From contig NC_045141.1 in the NCBI RefSeq assembly GCF_008831285.2, forward strand, positions 2,792,001-2,856,000: a stretch of DNA of 64,000 nucleotides, written 5' to 3'. The notes below the pieces were generated by a model. The model was not told the origin of the DNA and did no database searches. It saw nothing but the letters and a program-made list of their open reading frames with translations. The position numbers and the translations under genes are program-made. Within the stretch, counting starts at the first letter, position 1; each line of letters opens with the position of its first letter. Shown here one piece after another: positions 1-11,835 of this stretch. The DNA is from Nymphaea colorata. Taxonomy: Eukaryota > Streptophyta > Magnoliopsida > Nymphaeales > Nymphaeaceae.

Positions 1-313
1 GATTCAACGATGATATCTCCCAAATCGATGAATCATCGGTTAATTTTTATGAAAATACGCAAAATTTCTCCCTCCTATGTCTATTGGAGTCTTTAAATAC
101 AAGAAGAGAGAGAGGAAGGAGTGTTTAAACTTTTAAAAAATAAAGAGTTTTATGTTTTCTCCCGTATCGTACGATACGGGGGTGTATCGCCCGTATCGTA
201 CGATACAGGCCCCGTATCGTACGATACAGCCGATACGGGTACGATACGCACGCGTATCGTGTATTGAACATGTATCGTATAGGTTTCTTCAACCTATACG
301 ATACGGATAACAT
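1..313. mobile_element. hAT-like non-autonomous repeat, copy 1 (cut by window start)
   Basis: This stretch matches 44797-45134 nearly base for base: the same AAATCGATGAATC start, a CTTGGAGTCTTTAAATAC-type block, a GA-rich run, then a series of the 16-bp perfect palindrome CGTATCGTACGATACG. It ends in GGATAACAT, the reverse complement of the ATGTTAT start of the second copy, so 313 is the likely right terminus. The left part lies outside the window. The only ORF here (125-337, minus) reads through the palindromes and is not a gene. Confidence 0.6.
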
Positions 314-1367
314 TGGCTTTCCATGGTGTTCATCCATTCAAGCCCCTTCTTCGTGCATGTTTCCTCATTGAAGTAGCTTGTGAAGAATCTGTCCACCTCC
401 AATTGCCTGCAAATTAATGCATTCACCTTTTAGAAATGGCATCTATCTATGTGCAACAGTAAAGTAAAATGGTGCTAGCAGAGAAAACTCTCTCTCTCTC
501 TCGCTCTCTCTTCCACATATACAAACACTGGAGACATAGACATATTGTTGAGAAGCATATATGAATCAATCTACTTGGATGCCATCAAAAGGAAGATGAA
601 GAAAGTGGGTTCTTAATTTTTAACAAAGAACAATTTTGTATTGGTGATTGTTGGTGAATTTTCTATGCTTCAATAGTTCTTAGTTTGTTTTTATTGTTCA
701 TGAATCCTTGAGAAGCATTTAAATCATTTGAGGCTTAGCTTTCTCTATTATCTTGCTTCAGTGGTAGGTTTCGTCTCGGTTGCTTCAACAAATGCATCTG
801 TGGAACAAATCCTGGTAGGCAATCATTGTCTTAATGTTAAACTTTTATTTTCTAGACAGTCCATTGACAGAATAGGGAGATCCTTGTACTTGCATGTTGT
901 ATGAAAAAGAAACTAATTTAGTTCTTTCCTACGTTCTGAACTTATAATGGCCTCTAAAAAGAGGCATGGGTCTTCCATGACCATCAATGGAACTGGTTAT
1001 ACAATTTAGTTTTGCTTCTTGAGGGGCAGATTTTTTTAGGGAACTGGGCGCATTTATTGTTCTACATGAAACATCCTGCCAAGGTGCTCTATTTTTTTTT
1101 CCTTAAAAGCTATACACTTTATTGTTCTCCATAGTTTCTTGTCTTCTCCATGTACTGATGTTTACTTTTTTTTCCATGCTTTGTTGGCTGTTGTGTGAAG
1201 AGTGCATGTCTGTAGGCTCTGAGGCCATTAGCACAAAATATAGAAGCTGCTCGAAAGAGCCATTTATAGAAAAAAGTAAATGAAACATGGGTGACTTTCT
1301 AAAAGTTACTGCAACAGGATCATATCATATATTGAATGTTTTATTCTAACTGATATTTTTCTATAAG
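314..1367. other. No recognisable gene
   Basis: AT-rich sequence with a CT-rich microsatellite around 487-512. A short block at about 750-812 is bounded by AG and GT and is open in one frame, but it matches no family I recognise. Nothing else can be supported. Confidence 0.4.
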
Positions 1368-1474
1368 CATATGTTCAGCAACTAGAATCTAGCCGTCTGA
1401 AGTTGACACAATTGGAGCATAAACTTGACCGAGCCAGACAACATGCATATGAAGCTTCATATCATCTTTTATAG
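1368..1474 (+). pseudogene. Stray exon of a TGA-type bZIP transcription factor
   Basis: After a pyrimidine-rich AG acceptor ending at 1367, the frame reads AYVQQLESSRLKLTQLEHKL, then DRARQ. This is the leucine-zipper start typical of TGA-class bZIP factors, with heptad leucines, and the exon phase (split Ala codon) is the one expected for that gene family. The frame then leaves the family sequence and stops at 1472-1474 with no GT donor in the expected place. No basic region is visible upstream and no DOG1-type domain downstream. It is most likely a captured or decayed gene fragment. A real exon of a gene fragmented by the nearby LTR insertion is possible but less likely. Confidence 0.65.
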
Positions 1475-2192
1475 ACTTTGTCTTCTTTTATTTGTGTGAT
1501 ATGCTGACGTGTTGATGTTGTTCTACATAATATGGGGAGTATATGTTGGTGGAAATGCTGGAGATTCCATCCATGGAATTCCTTTTCTGAATCTTATGTC
1601 TGTCTCTTGTAATTACTTCAACATGATAGTTTACACATTACAGGAAGGTTGCAGACAAGGAGGAGGGAACATGTTATGTGTTATTTGCAAGGTTAGAAGC
1701 TTAATATAGGGGATGTTGGAACAATGAGACTTGGTATACCTACTAGTCAAATTGCACAAAGGCCTGAGTTCAAGAAGAGTCTTGGATTAAATTGACATGT
1801 TATTTCTGGCATTATTCATATGAGGTACATCTTACTACATTATGTAGAAAGAAGTATTGAATGTAAATCTAAATCTTATGTACATCTTACCCCACATTGG
1901 CTTCCTATATACAGCTGGGAGCAAGCCAATGTGGCTATTCAAGACCAACTTTCAGCTCTGAATTTAACTAGGTTAAATGCAATTTTAGTTTGCAATTTTA
2001 TTGTCTAAGTTGCAATAGAATATGATTTGTTTTTAAGAAGCATTCATACATTTACCGTACATTTGATTTGTCTCTTTGCAGTTTGGTGGTAATTTTTGGC
2101 ACTTGGCTTGTTACAAGTCTTTCCCCTTGTACACATTGTGTGCTTCCATTGACCCTTGGCTACATAGGTAAGCCTTGTGGAATATCTGCTAT
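1475..2192. other. No recognisable gene
   Basis: AT-rich spacer between the bZIP exon remnant and the solo LTR. The short ORFs of 60-66 codons at 1509-1709 and 1820-2008 have no recognisable motif or splice context. Confidence 0.4.
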
Positions 2193-4487
2193 TGTCACAC
2201 CCCAAACCTTTTGACCCTCAAATAACTTTTTTTTTTAACATAAAACATTGAGGTGCGACGACTCAACAATTTAAAAGGAAATGAGCCATGCAATTCAAAA
2301 CAATGGGGCAAACTTTCTATTATATAATCAATTTCCTTCTTACAAAATTACTCCACATCGCTCACTAACACATATGACAAAAATAACCCAAAACCATGAC
2401 ATTGATGTCTAACAAAAACAAGACATCAATAAGACCAAAACATGACGCGTCAGCACAATAATTGACCCAAAACCTCCCCAGTAGGATGTGAGTAGAGCTA
2501 TCTGATCAACCTGCTGCCCCAGGTCTGCCAAAACCTGAAAAGAAAAACAACTGAAGGTTTATCCTTCGCAGTATGGCAACATGCCAGATAAATATCTGAC
2601 CTCTAAAGTAAGGGATCAAATATGAGATATAACAAATATGAAAGCAAATCACTATCATATCGTGATAGGCATATAGTCACATGACTTGTCAAAAAGGCCC
2701 CTCACATATAACATGACATGCGAAGGTCACTCAATGGCCACAATCAACATATTTCATAATCACGTTCACCTCATGCATATTCACTTCATTCTTATCATTT
2801 ACATTAGCTTTAGTGAATTGACAGTTCCTGTGGGTATAAATACAAGCACATGCACACCGCGGGCGGCCTATAGCTGGGAGACAACCCCTATAGTGGCTCG
2901 AAACGGTATGGATCCATTCACACTGCAGTGGAAGAGCAATCATCCATGAATGTGTGAATTCCAATGAGAGTTGTTCAGCCTTTCCTAGGACACCCAGTTT
3001 GGGAAAGCGGGAGCCCAACGCTCCAAGCACATCACACAATAGTACTTTGGGGCTTTGCACTGCCTGCACTCCGAACAAGCGAGACTAATGGCGAAGGCGG
3101 GACATCTCCTAAACACATCGCTACAATCCACTGGCCTCTCATCTCTTATTCTTTCTTTCTTGTCATTATGATTGCACATTCACAAAATGACTTGCTAGCT
3201 CATAAGGTAGGTTCACTTCACGAGTGCACCCACACCTCCAATTGCCTCCACACGAGGGCCACATACATAGTATGCTCATCGACAATCGCATGCACCACAT
3301 GTTTATTAAAATCAGTCTAAATCTTCTCAACCACATCAAATCTCTACCATGTTTCCAAATAGCTTCGAAAATCAACTCATAATGCTAAAGAGATAGACAT
3401 ACATGTGGTCCCTCGTCCTTTTCAAAATAGTCCTACACTTTTCCCAAAATAGCAACATCGCTAACATGTATTCTAAATCATCAAATTTTAAGTCTAGCAT
3501 GCTCAATTAATAATTATACATGCTCCAACAACAAATGTTCAATAATTTAGGCTCGATTAAGCCTCACTCACCCCAATTTTAGTGTCCAAACCACTGCAAT
3601 GCTCTCGGCAGCTACCTCAAGTGTTTGATTGATCTCCTAGCAGCAAAAATCATACGATGCTACCACTACCCACGCCTTCTATTCACTGTTATGAGGGGAA
3701 AGATGCATCCCCTAAGCTGCAATTCAATACCACAACCACAAAAGAGTAAAAATCAGTGAGAAAGAATGCAAGAAAAGGGTTTGCCGTTAGAAAAAAGGCA
3801 GTCAGCTGTGAGATAGGTTGTTCGGTTGAGGGAGATAGGGCAGGTGCGAGCGAGAGAGAGTGCAGAGAGGGAGAGTACTCAGTTGAGGGGCTGGCGGTGG
3901 AGAGAAGAAGCAAACAGAATGAGAAGGGAGAGGGTTGTGCATGAGGGAGTACGTGCGGGAGAGAGGGTGCTGATAGAGGGGAGACTGATAGATAGAGGGT
4001 TCAGGCAGAGAGAGAGACAAGCGCAGAGGGGAAATCGAGCGGAAAATGGAGAGACAGAGAGGAGGAGAAAATGGACAGAGAGAGGGGGAGAGGAGGAAAC
4101 AAGAGATGGGGAGTGAGAGCTCGAGCAGAGAGAGAGAGAGCGTGGGCAGAGAGAGATGCGAGTGAGGAGTGCTGGAGAAAGAGGGGGATTCGACAGAGAA
4201 GAATTGGGACTGAAGGAGAGGCTTCAAAAGTCAAAACAGCGAGAGAGGGAGGAGGAGAAGAAAGAAAAAGAGACAGGGAGAGAGACCGACGGCTTACCTG
4301 TGCAATGCGTCGCCATCGCCCTTCCTCCTCTCTGCGTCGGGCGTTCGCTTGCAATAGGAGGGGCAATGAAGAGGGACACCGAGAGGAAAGACGAGGGAGA
4401 AGAGGCATCAGGCTCCTCTTCACGCATGGAGCTCGGGTCCAGGTTTGGACCCGCTCCACCAAACCCACCGAGACATAAAGCGTTATA
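2193..4487 (+). mobile_element. Solo LTR, long TGTCACACCCC family, copy E1
   Basis: It starts TGTCACACCCCAAACC and ends AAAGCGTTATA, flanked by GCTAT (2188-2192) and GTTAT (4488-4492), a 5-bp target duplication with one mismatch. It aligns along its length with the reverse complement of 12956-16165 and with 63093-64000. Shared blocks include the GGTGCGAC region near the start, the CTTCGCAGTATGGCAAC block, the GGCGGGA block around 3010-3110 and the CCCGCTCC-type end. The segment 3830-4290 is strongly purine-rich on this strand. It is about 900 bp shorter than the E2 copy. No gag, pol or second LTR accompanies it. Long LTRs with TGTCACACCC-type ends are known from Ty3/gypsy elements of the Del/Tekay group, but that assignment is inference. 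All ORFs inside it look spurious. Confidence 0.75.
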
Positions 4488-5110
4488 GTTATATTCCTTC
4501 TATTGCATCATTTATTAGGATGGTTGATAATGATGACCAATGGTTCATAGAAAATCCAGACACTAAGTAGACATCATGCTTCGATGTATCCCACACTAGG
4601 TTTCTCAACTGCAAAACACATGTAAAGTGAATCAGTCCAGATAATAAAGAAAATCAAGCTCTAAACAAGGAAACAAAATATGCCAGATTTTTTCCCATCC
4701 AAGTTTATGTAAATGCACAACCTACAAAGTGCTATAGGAATGTTAAGAATCAGAACTCGGACTTGGTGGTGGATCAAGAACCCCATCCATTGCACAACTG
4801 CAGAGAAAGTACAACTCTTCCCATATAATGCAGTGATCACATAGGGCTTTAACTTGCAAAATTACATTTATTTTTCACACATAGATGAATTTCATTTCTT
4901 ATGTTTACACCTCACATCAGGTAACACTAGGCATGAATATGATATGCATACATTGCTAATTTCCACTTAAATATGCATTCCATAAGAAAAAAAGTTAGTG
5001 GATTACACGTTGGTCAAAGTTTTTGTATAGCACTATGTTGCCAACTTCATGATAGACATTCATTTAGGCCATATTCTTACTTTAGCTGACAACTTGAATC
5101 TTTATTGCAG
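4488..5110. other. No recognisable gene
   Basis: AT-rich sequence after the solo LTR with no recognisable coding or repeat structure. The first five bases are one copy of the target duplication. Confidence 0.4.
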
Positions 5111-5161
5111 TTAAAGCAAACTCAGTTGGATATTGTTGATGATCACAAGTGTGAGCTAGAG
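5111..5161 (+). other. Candidate orphan 51-bp exon
   Basis: A 17-codon open block (LKQTQLDIVDDHKCELE) lies exactly between a TTATTGCAG acceptor and a GTATGC donor, in phase 0 on both sides. The composition is coding-like and helical. I do not recognise the family and see no companion exons. It may be a remnant of the same disrupted gene as the bZIP exon at 1368, or chance. Confidence 0.22.
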
Positions 5162-5690
5162 GTATGCTTTGTATGGTATGAAAGAAAAATTCATATGTAC
5201 TACTGATTTAGTTAGAACACATCTTTAGTGGTCTAAGTTAGGCCATATATCTAAGTAAATGTTAGTGTATATATATATATACATATACATATATATATAT
5301 ATATAACACTACCAGGCCATCGATTTATAGAATTCTTGGGCTGACCATCTTTAACATGGTCTAGTTTGCTATTTAACTTTGAATTTGAGCTTTGTTTAGT
5401 TGAAGTTGTGTGCATGCAAAAAAATGAATATTATGTGCATTTCTTATTCTCGAATTATTTGAATCTGCAGCTCATGTTTTTTCATACTCCCTCCAGCTCG
5501 CTGTCAAGTGTATTTGTTATGTCATAAATTGTCCATTTACTTATTTCTATTTTTTATATATGCAACTTATGGATTTTACAACATCTAATACCAATGCTTC
5601 TAGTTATGTCTCTGCTAACAATATAGAAACTGACATGTTTCTTATAAGAGCTAAGTCACTAAGATCAATTGTATGGAAAGGTATTAGTGT
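5162..5690. other. AT-rich spacer with TA microsatellite
   Basis: This contains a self-complementary (TA)n run at about 5267-5306. The left end of the hAT element that follows should lie near here, but no terminal repeat matching its right end (TAAGGATGTCAA) is visible. Confidence 0.4.
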
Positions 5691-5696
5691 ACTGTT

Positions 5697-7640
5697 TGTC
5701 AACACTATAAAGTATCTATGGATTACAATAGTAAGATGAGCACCACACGTTTAAAGAATCATTTAAAGATATGTCCTAAAAGGCCTAACTTAGAATTAGG
5801 CCAACAATGTCTTGTCATTGATGGAAAGACTAATGATGGAAAATGTACTGTTGGTATTTTCTAGTTTGATTTAGATTAAAGTTTACTTGATTTAACCAAT
5901 ATGTTTATTCTTCATCAATGTCTATTTTGTACAGTTAGTCATTTAAGCTTTCAGAAGTTTATTAAACGATTACAACCATAGTTCAAGATATTAGCACATA
6001 ACACTATCAAATCAGATTGCATACACATTTATGAAAATGAAATGACAAAATTACATAATTCTTTGGAGAAGACTAATGGGAGGATTGGTCTCACATCTGA
6101 CATGTGGACTTCATCTTGTCAGAAACGTGGTTATTTGTGTTTGAATACACATTATATTGATAATAGTTGAGAAATAAGAAAGAAATTTCGCAACTTTGTT
6201 ATGGTTGAAACACCTCATATAGGAGAAAAACTTGCAACAATCATCAAAGATTATTTACTAAAATAAAACATTGATCGCAAGTTATTTTCAATTACATTAG
6301 ATAATTGTTCAACAAATGATATCATGGTTACAAAATTGATAGAGTGACTTCTTGAAAAGGATGCACTTGTTTGTAATGGAAATTCTTTTAAAGTAAGATC
6401 TGCTGCTCATATTCTTAATTTGGTTTTGCAGGATGATGTTAAAGAAATAAGTGATGTGATTAACAAGATCAAAGGAAACATAAAATATATCAAGGCATCT
6501 CTAGTTTGATATGAAATTTTTGATCGAACAGTGTGTCATGTCAAAGTTACTTGTGAAAAAAGTTATGTCTTGATGTTCCAGCTAGATGGAACTCAACATT
6601 TCTTATATTTGATTTAGCTTTACAATACAAAGAAGCTTTCGGTCGTTTTCAAGAACTTGATCGTCACTATCATTTGACAACAACTAAGGACGAGTGGAAG
6701 AAGAATACTATCGTTCATAATAGTTTAAAAATATTTTATGATGCTACTAATGTCATTTTTCTGCAGTCAAGCATCCAACTTCTAATATCTTATTTAAAGA
6801 GTTTTATGAGATAAAGATGGAAATAGAAAAAATGTGTTCAAGTTCAAATATTTGCCTTTCAAATATGGCAATGAGGATGAAAACAAAGCTTGACAAGTAT
6901 TCGGATATATGCAATTTAATTTTAGCAGTTGTAGTGGTTTTTTATCTTTATTATAAGATGAAAATAATTGACTTTTTTATAGGCAATTTTATAAAGACAT
7001 ATGAATATGTCTTTGCAATTAAGAGCTACCTTTGTGATCTTTATTATGAATATAAAACTACTTATGCATTGAAGACACTCTATATTGGTACTGGTTATAT
7101 TGTGGATGTTAAGAAGGATAGTGATGCATCTAGCTTTACTTCTTTAATTGAACTTGCTTCTCATAAGAAGCCTAACAAGTACATTAGATGACTTTTTTAA
7201 AGAATTATTACAAAGCCAACACACAAAATCAGATTTAGAGTTGTATTTGGAAGAGTCTATTTATCCAAAAAACAATCCAATTGACATTTTAACATAGTGG
7301 AAGGTCAATGTACCTAAATACCTTGTGTTATCTAAATGGTATGTGACATTTTGGCTATTCTTCTATCAACTGTTGTATCAGAGTCAACATTTAGCACAGG
7401 TGGATGTATTCTTGGTTATACAAAAGTAGATTAGGTACAAAGACCGTGGAGACTTTGGTTTGTGCACAAGATTGTATGTGAGATCAGTGTGAAAGTAATT
7501 TACTTATTACTTATTATTACTGCTTTTAAGCATATTTTTGTGTTGCTTATTTTCTTCTTTTGTTAGATGATTCTGATTTGCCTATACCTTTGCTTGAAGA
7601 GGAAGCACTATTTGCATCTGCATACGTTGAAACTGAATAA
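5697..7640 (+). pseudogene. hAT-family transposase fossil (RICESLEEPER-like)
   Basis: The remnant starts with the C-terminal half of a BED zinc finger (TTRLKNHLKICPK). It continues through the hAT core: LTSDMWTS, then a GYLCLNTHYID block, ITLDNCSTND, RSAAHILNLVLQD, a degraded WNST region, and MAMRMKTKLDKYSD. After a frameshift comes the C-terminal dimerisation region around 7215-7480, where LYLEESIYP and an out-of-frame STF-type block can be read. It ends in DDSDLPIPLL and a stop at 7638-7640. At least eight in-frame stops and several frameshifts break it. The longest surviving open piece is 6817-7191. hAT transposases cut and paste DNA with a DDE/RNase H-like core, and this copy cannot make a working protein. 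The subterminal repeats downstream (to 8557) belong to the same element. Confidence 0.85.
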
Positions 7641-7974
7641 TAAATTAGAGGTATATGTATTCTTTTGTACTTATTTGTTTTCTTTACATCAGTTAAAACC
7701 TACAGTTATTTGTGTCTAAGATGTTTATTTAATCAAAATTTTCATTTGCATAATGCAGGTTAATTTGATAGCATTATCCTCAAGACCTCAATATAATGTC
7801 AACATGGTTGAAGTATATATCCAAATAGAAAGAACATACCCATTGTGGCAAATTGAGGCATTGAAAGAAACTTTTTGCAAGTTTATACTATATGGTGAAA
7901 TGTTTTTTTTATTGAAATTGTCAAGGACGACTCGTCTAGTAACTTGTTGCATCAACGAACAACAGCCAAGTACA

Positions 7975-8123
7975 ATTTTTGGAAATTTAAAATTGCATCC
8001 TCTAGAGAATGAAGTTTGATAATGTCATGTAACTGATATATATATATATAATTTTGGAAATTTAAATTTGCATCCTCTAGAGAATGAAGTTTGATAATGT
8101 CACGTAACTGATATATATATATA
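7975..8123. repeat. 75-bp tandem duplication
   Basis: Two near-identical units (about 7975-8049 and 8050-8123) each carry AATTTTTGGAAATTTAAA-type sequence, CATCCTCTAGAGAATG and a terminal (TA)n run. They lie in the 3' non-coding part of the hAT element. Confidence 0.8.
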
Positions 8124-8260
8124 AGCTTGACAATTATCACTAGTCAAGTTTGGGCTAGTGTGATGTTAAGTTTGGGTTTCATAGTTCATTTGGTGTTTAA
8201 TGTATATTTTTCTTACATCGAATTTGAAGTAGATTTACATATGGCTTAAAAGTCATAAAT

Positions 8261-8557
8261 CAGATTCGAATCTATTCGTATATAACTTAAAAGTTGGATT
8301 TGGTTCAGATTCGGATATAACTTAAAAGTAAGATTCGGATCAGACTCAGATATAACTTAAAAGTCATATTCAGATCGGATTCACATATAACTTAAAAAAC
8401 AGATTCGGATCGGATTCGGATGTAGATTTTAAAGTCGGAATCAGATATGGTACAGGTTTTTTTTTATCCGAACTTGAATCCAAGTTCAAATCTGAATATA
8501 CGAATATTCAAAAAATCAGATATGGTAAAAGGTATATCCGATCCGTTGACATCCTTA
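8261..8557 (+). mobile_element. hAT right end with subterminal repeats
   Basis: Five or so diverged units of about 35 bp combine TATAACTTAAAAGT with GATTCGGATC-type motifs (8261-8440). They are followed by CCGATCCGTTGACATCCTTA, which ends at 8557. Subterminal GGATCGGAT-type repeats and a TAAGGATGTCAA terminal motif are typical of plant hAT elements. The 8-bp target copy would be 8558-8565 (CTTAAGGT). I could not find its partner, so the left end is deleted or diverged. Confidence 0.6.
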
Positions 8558-8825
8558 CTTAAGGTAAATTTACTATCTTACTGTTGCCTTAACACTTAAT
8601 TGACATTTATATCCGTCTTGATAGTTTTATTATACTATGAAATGTACATGTTTGTTTCTCATTCCTATCGAACCTATGTGGAGCATGCTTCGTGCTCACC
8701 TCTAAGCACCTAAACTCTTACAGGCGAGCAATATAATTCTAGGGAAATAAATATAAACACATTTAATAAATGAGTTCAGAATGGAGGTTTTACAATTCTT
8801 TCCCCTCTAAAGAAATTTGTCTACA
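8558..8825. other. Spacer between hAT end and Tat LTR
   Basis: No gene or known repeat is recognisable here. The similarity shared by the two Tat LTR remnants stops at about 8826. Confidence 0.35.
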
Positions 8826-9164
8826 AACAACTCCTAAAAATGCTTTTAGAGTGCCATGTAGAATGAGATGAGAGGTTTTTCTAGTTTTATGGAAAATAGC
8901 ACATTCAAGCCTTAAACTTTTAAGTTTTAATCTAGGTTTCATGAAATCATGGTTTGATTTCAGCAATATGCAAGCACTTTTATGCATGTATTGATGAAAT
9001 GGACAAGGTTTTGAGATGAAATATTGAATAATCTTGAAGTTTTAAACTAGAAATATCAACATGACAATTCACTTTCTTTGAAACCAGTTTGGAAATGGAT
9101 TCCAACCTAACTTTGAAAAAAAAAAGTGATCTTTAAGAAGAGGTTATACATGCATGCATGCATG

Positions 9165-9228
<64 letters not shown>

Positions 9229-11470
9229 TGCCTCTTAAAATCAGATATTTGACATGAGACCACTTAGCTTATGAACTACGATGGTTCGTAGATGGGTTCT
9301 TTATGTAGGAAGATTGAAAATTAGTTTCTAATCATTGTCAGCACCCTTAATCAAATAAATCAAGAATGCATGATTTCAAAATGACTTGAAATGGAAGAAA
9401 TCAAGAGAATGCTCAAGCTTGTTTCTCAATGTTGTTGCCATGCAAGGGTGGTTCATAGTCATAAGAATGCATTTGTCCCTAATAGGCAGTTAAATTATAC
9501 ATATTACAGCAAATATAAATCACTCTTTCACCATGGAATCCTCTCATGGTGGGGAATTGAACATGGGTTTAGGTCTGCTATTTTTGAAAGGAGTGTGGCC
9601 TTGGGGCCCTTTTAAAAGATAAATTCATGGGTTTTCTTATAGAAAATCTGATTCATACATGAAGAATGCATTAAATTGTACCTTTGGTCGTAGCTTTAGT
9701 TAGCTGAACATCCTTCCCAGCAATGAACAAAAACTAAAATGAAACCCTATCATGGATATTGAAGTTAAAAATCGATAGCAAGAAGCAAAAATAAATGAAG
9801 AACATGGTAGAATTACCCTTACCTTGTGGTTGGCCTGGGTGCTTGAGGCTTCACTTTGCTTGTTCTCTAAATCAAGTAATCCAAAGCAAGAATTCAAGCT
9901 TGGATTCAACCTTGGAAAAGCTAGAATAAGAGAGTCTTCTTGCTGAAAATTGCTGGAATAAAGATGATTTTCTATGTACTAGAAATCTTAAGCAAAAGTC
10001 CAATGAAGTACCTTACCTTAGGAAATCTAGAAGCAACGAATGGGAGAGAGAGGGAGAGGGAGCTTGGACGATGGCAGCTCCTCCGCTTATTGGCTTCTTC
10101 TTCTCTTCTTCTTCTTCTTCCTCTTGGCAGCAACTAAGGAGAGGAGAGAGACAACGGTGGCACAGACCAGCCAATGGTTGGCCACTTAGGTGGAAAGGAG
10201 CACCTAGATTGTCGTCATTTCTTGGATGACATAGCTACCACATCACCATGCTAATTCCCAAGAAATTTTAAATCTTTCTTTATTTCAAGAATGGGCCAAC
10301 CTAGCCCATATGCATGGGGTAGGTGGGTTTTGGTCTGGGTCAAGTTGAACGTGACTTTGATCAAGCTCGGTTGTGATTTTAATTTAAAATATTGTGCTTT
10401 AAACTTAGTTTCAAAATATAATTCTAACCTTGACGAGAAACATTGTGATTTTAATCTCTCTGGTGTGTTTGAGCTTGACTTGGTCTACTAGGCTTTGACC
10501 TAGTGACCGAAATTCAAATTGCATTGAATTATAGACTTTCCTCTCTACAAATTAAATTTAACTTTTAAATTCATGGGGTTAATTTGAATTGTAAAGCACA
10601 TTTTTATCCAAACTTGGATTGAAGATGGATTTGACTTGGTCAAAGACCTAGTGAGATTGTACAATTGTTTCTTTCACTCATTTGACTTACAAGTTAAAAT
10701 ACATAATTGATTCGCTTAAAACCCTAAATTAGGGCTTCATCAATTGAGCTTGAATGAGAAGTACAATTTTGTCCTAAAATTGGATTGGCCAGACTATTTG
10801 ACCATGGTCAATGTCCAATTCATGCATTGACTTCGACTGAATTCGACAAAGTTTGATGATTTTGGGTACTTAGAAAAACATTAAATTATGTTTTTGCTAA
10901 GTTCAATTTGAATGGTGCTTCGACTAAGCTTAGTCAAAACAATGTAGGGTTTAGTCAAGCACTATTTTAGTCCACAATTAGATTGATTGATAGGTTTGAC
11001 CTATCTTGACTGCGCTTAGTGGATTCAAGTTTGATTGAGCCTACTAGGTTTGGTGCCACCATTGGATGAGCCTTGGTCCATGCTCACTTATAAATAAATG
11101 CTTTGGGGACAAAATCATGAGGTTTGGTGCAAAGGGGCCAATGGATGTTGCCTCTTTTACTCCTTGTCTTCTCTTTGAATAAGGAGAATTTCCTTTAATA
11201 AAGGAGATCTCCTTTTTACTTTTAAATTATTTTCGTTGTTCTTCTTTTTCTTTATAGCTTTTTAATCATTTCAAGTTTTTGCTAAGTCTTAAGGAAATAT
11301 TCAATTGTTTTTATGGAGGGACGTATGCCCCACCTTAGGTGGGCTCTTGCCCATGCAGGCTCTGTGGGTCATGATGCTTTGGATCTCTGGTTGAATTCAA
11401 TTTTGGCTTTAGCTTCCAAATGACAATTGCAATTGGATTTGGGTTGAAAATCCTTATTTGGATCCAGTAT
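8826..11470 (-). mobile_element. Tat-type element, left (3') LTR remnant A
   Basis: Read on the minus strand, this matches the solo LTR at 17992-22268 from its CCAATTACAATTGTCATTTGG block (11440 here) onward, including the repeated CTTGATTTAGAGAACAAGC-like block around 9850-9900. It overlaps the right LTR remnant between 8826 and 9130, matching 26700-27055. A TATA-like TTTATAAGTG lies at about 11083-11098. It lacks the TGTTAACACC start and the last part of the LTR, so both ends are truncated. It follows the integrase 3' region of the minus-strand Tat element in the expected order and is most simply that element's 3' LTR. Confidence 0.6.
9148..9226. repeat. Microsatellite (ATGC)n-(AT)n
   Basis: Four ATGC units (9148-9165) are followed by about 30 AT dinucleotides up to 9226, inside the LTR remnant. 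The equivalent place in the solo LTR carries (AC)n(AT)n at about 20637-20680. Confidence 0.9.
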
Positions 11471-11476
11471 TGTATA

Positions 11477-11835
11477 GAGTTCAGAAGACTAAAGGAGGCT
11501 TGATATGAGCAAATGTTGAGGGATTGCTTTTCAGTTACACGGTGTAAACATAGGTTGTTTGCCCACCTGCTATTGCATAGCTTTGAACCAGAAGAATTGC
11601 TATACTTACAGCGAGCTTTGGCCGGTAGCTCCCAGACCAGTTGGACTTAGGGTACCAGGTGTAAAACACTCATTAGACTTACTTACTCGAGTTTAGAAGA
11701 CTAAAGGACGCTTGATACGAGCAAATGTTCATGGATTGCTTTTCAGTTTCACGATGTAAGCATAGGTTGTTTGCCCACCTACTATTGCATAGCTTTGAAC
11801 CAGAGGAACTGCTACACTTACACTGAGCCCATCGC
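11477..11835. repeat. 212-bp offset direct duplication
   Basis: The block 11477-11618 recurs at 11689-11830 with about 90 percent identity. It carries GACTAAAGGA, TTGTTTGCCCACCT and TATTGCATAGCTTTGAACCAG in both copies, separated by about 70 bp of unique sequence. It sits between the integrase end and the 3' LTR of the Tat element. Confidence 0.8.

Noticed and set aside
125-337. Tyr/Arg-rich minus-strand ORF, also 44950-45210
   Set aside because: Translation of the CGTATCGTACGATACG palindrome arrays; repeats of TAR/YR-type residues only.
3802-4478. Overlapping Ser/Leu/Arg-rich ORFs on both strands
   Set aside because: Low-complexity read-through of the purine-rich tract in the solo LTR; open on both strands because stop codons are rare in GA/CT repeats.
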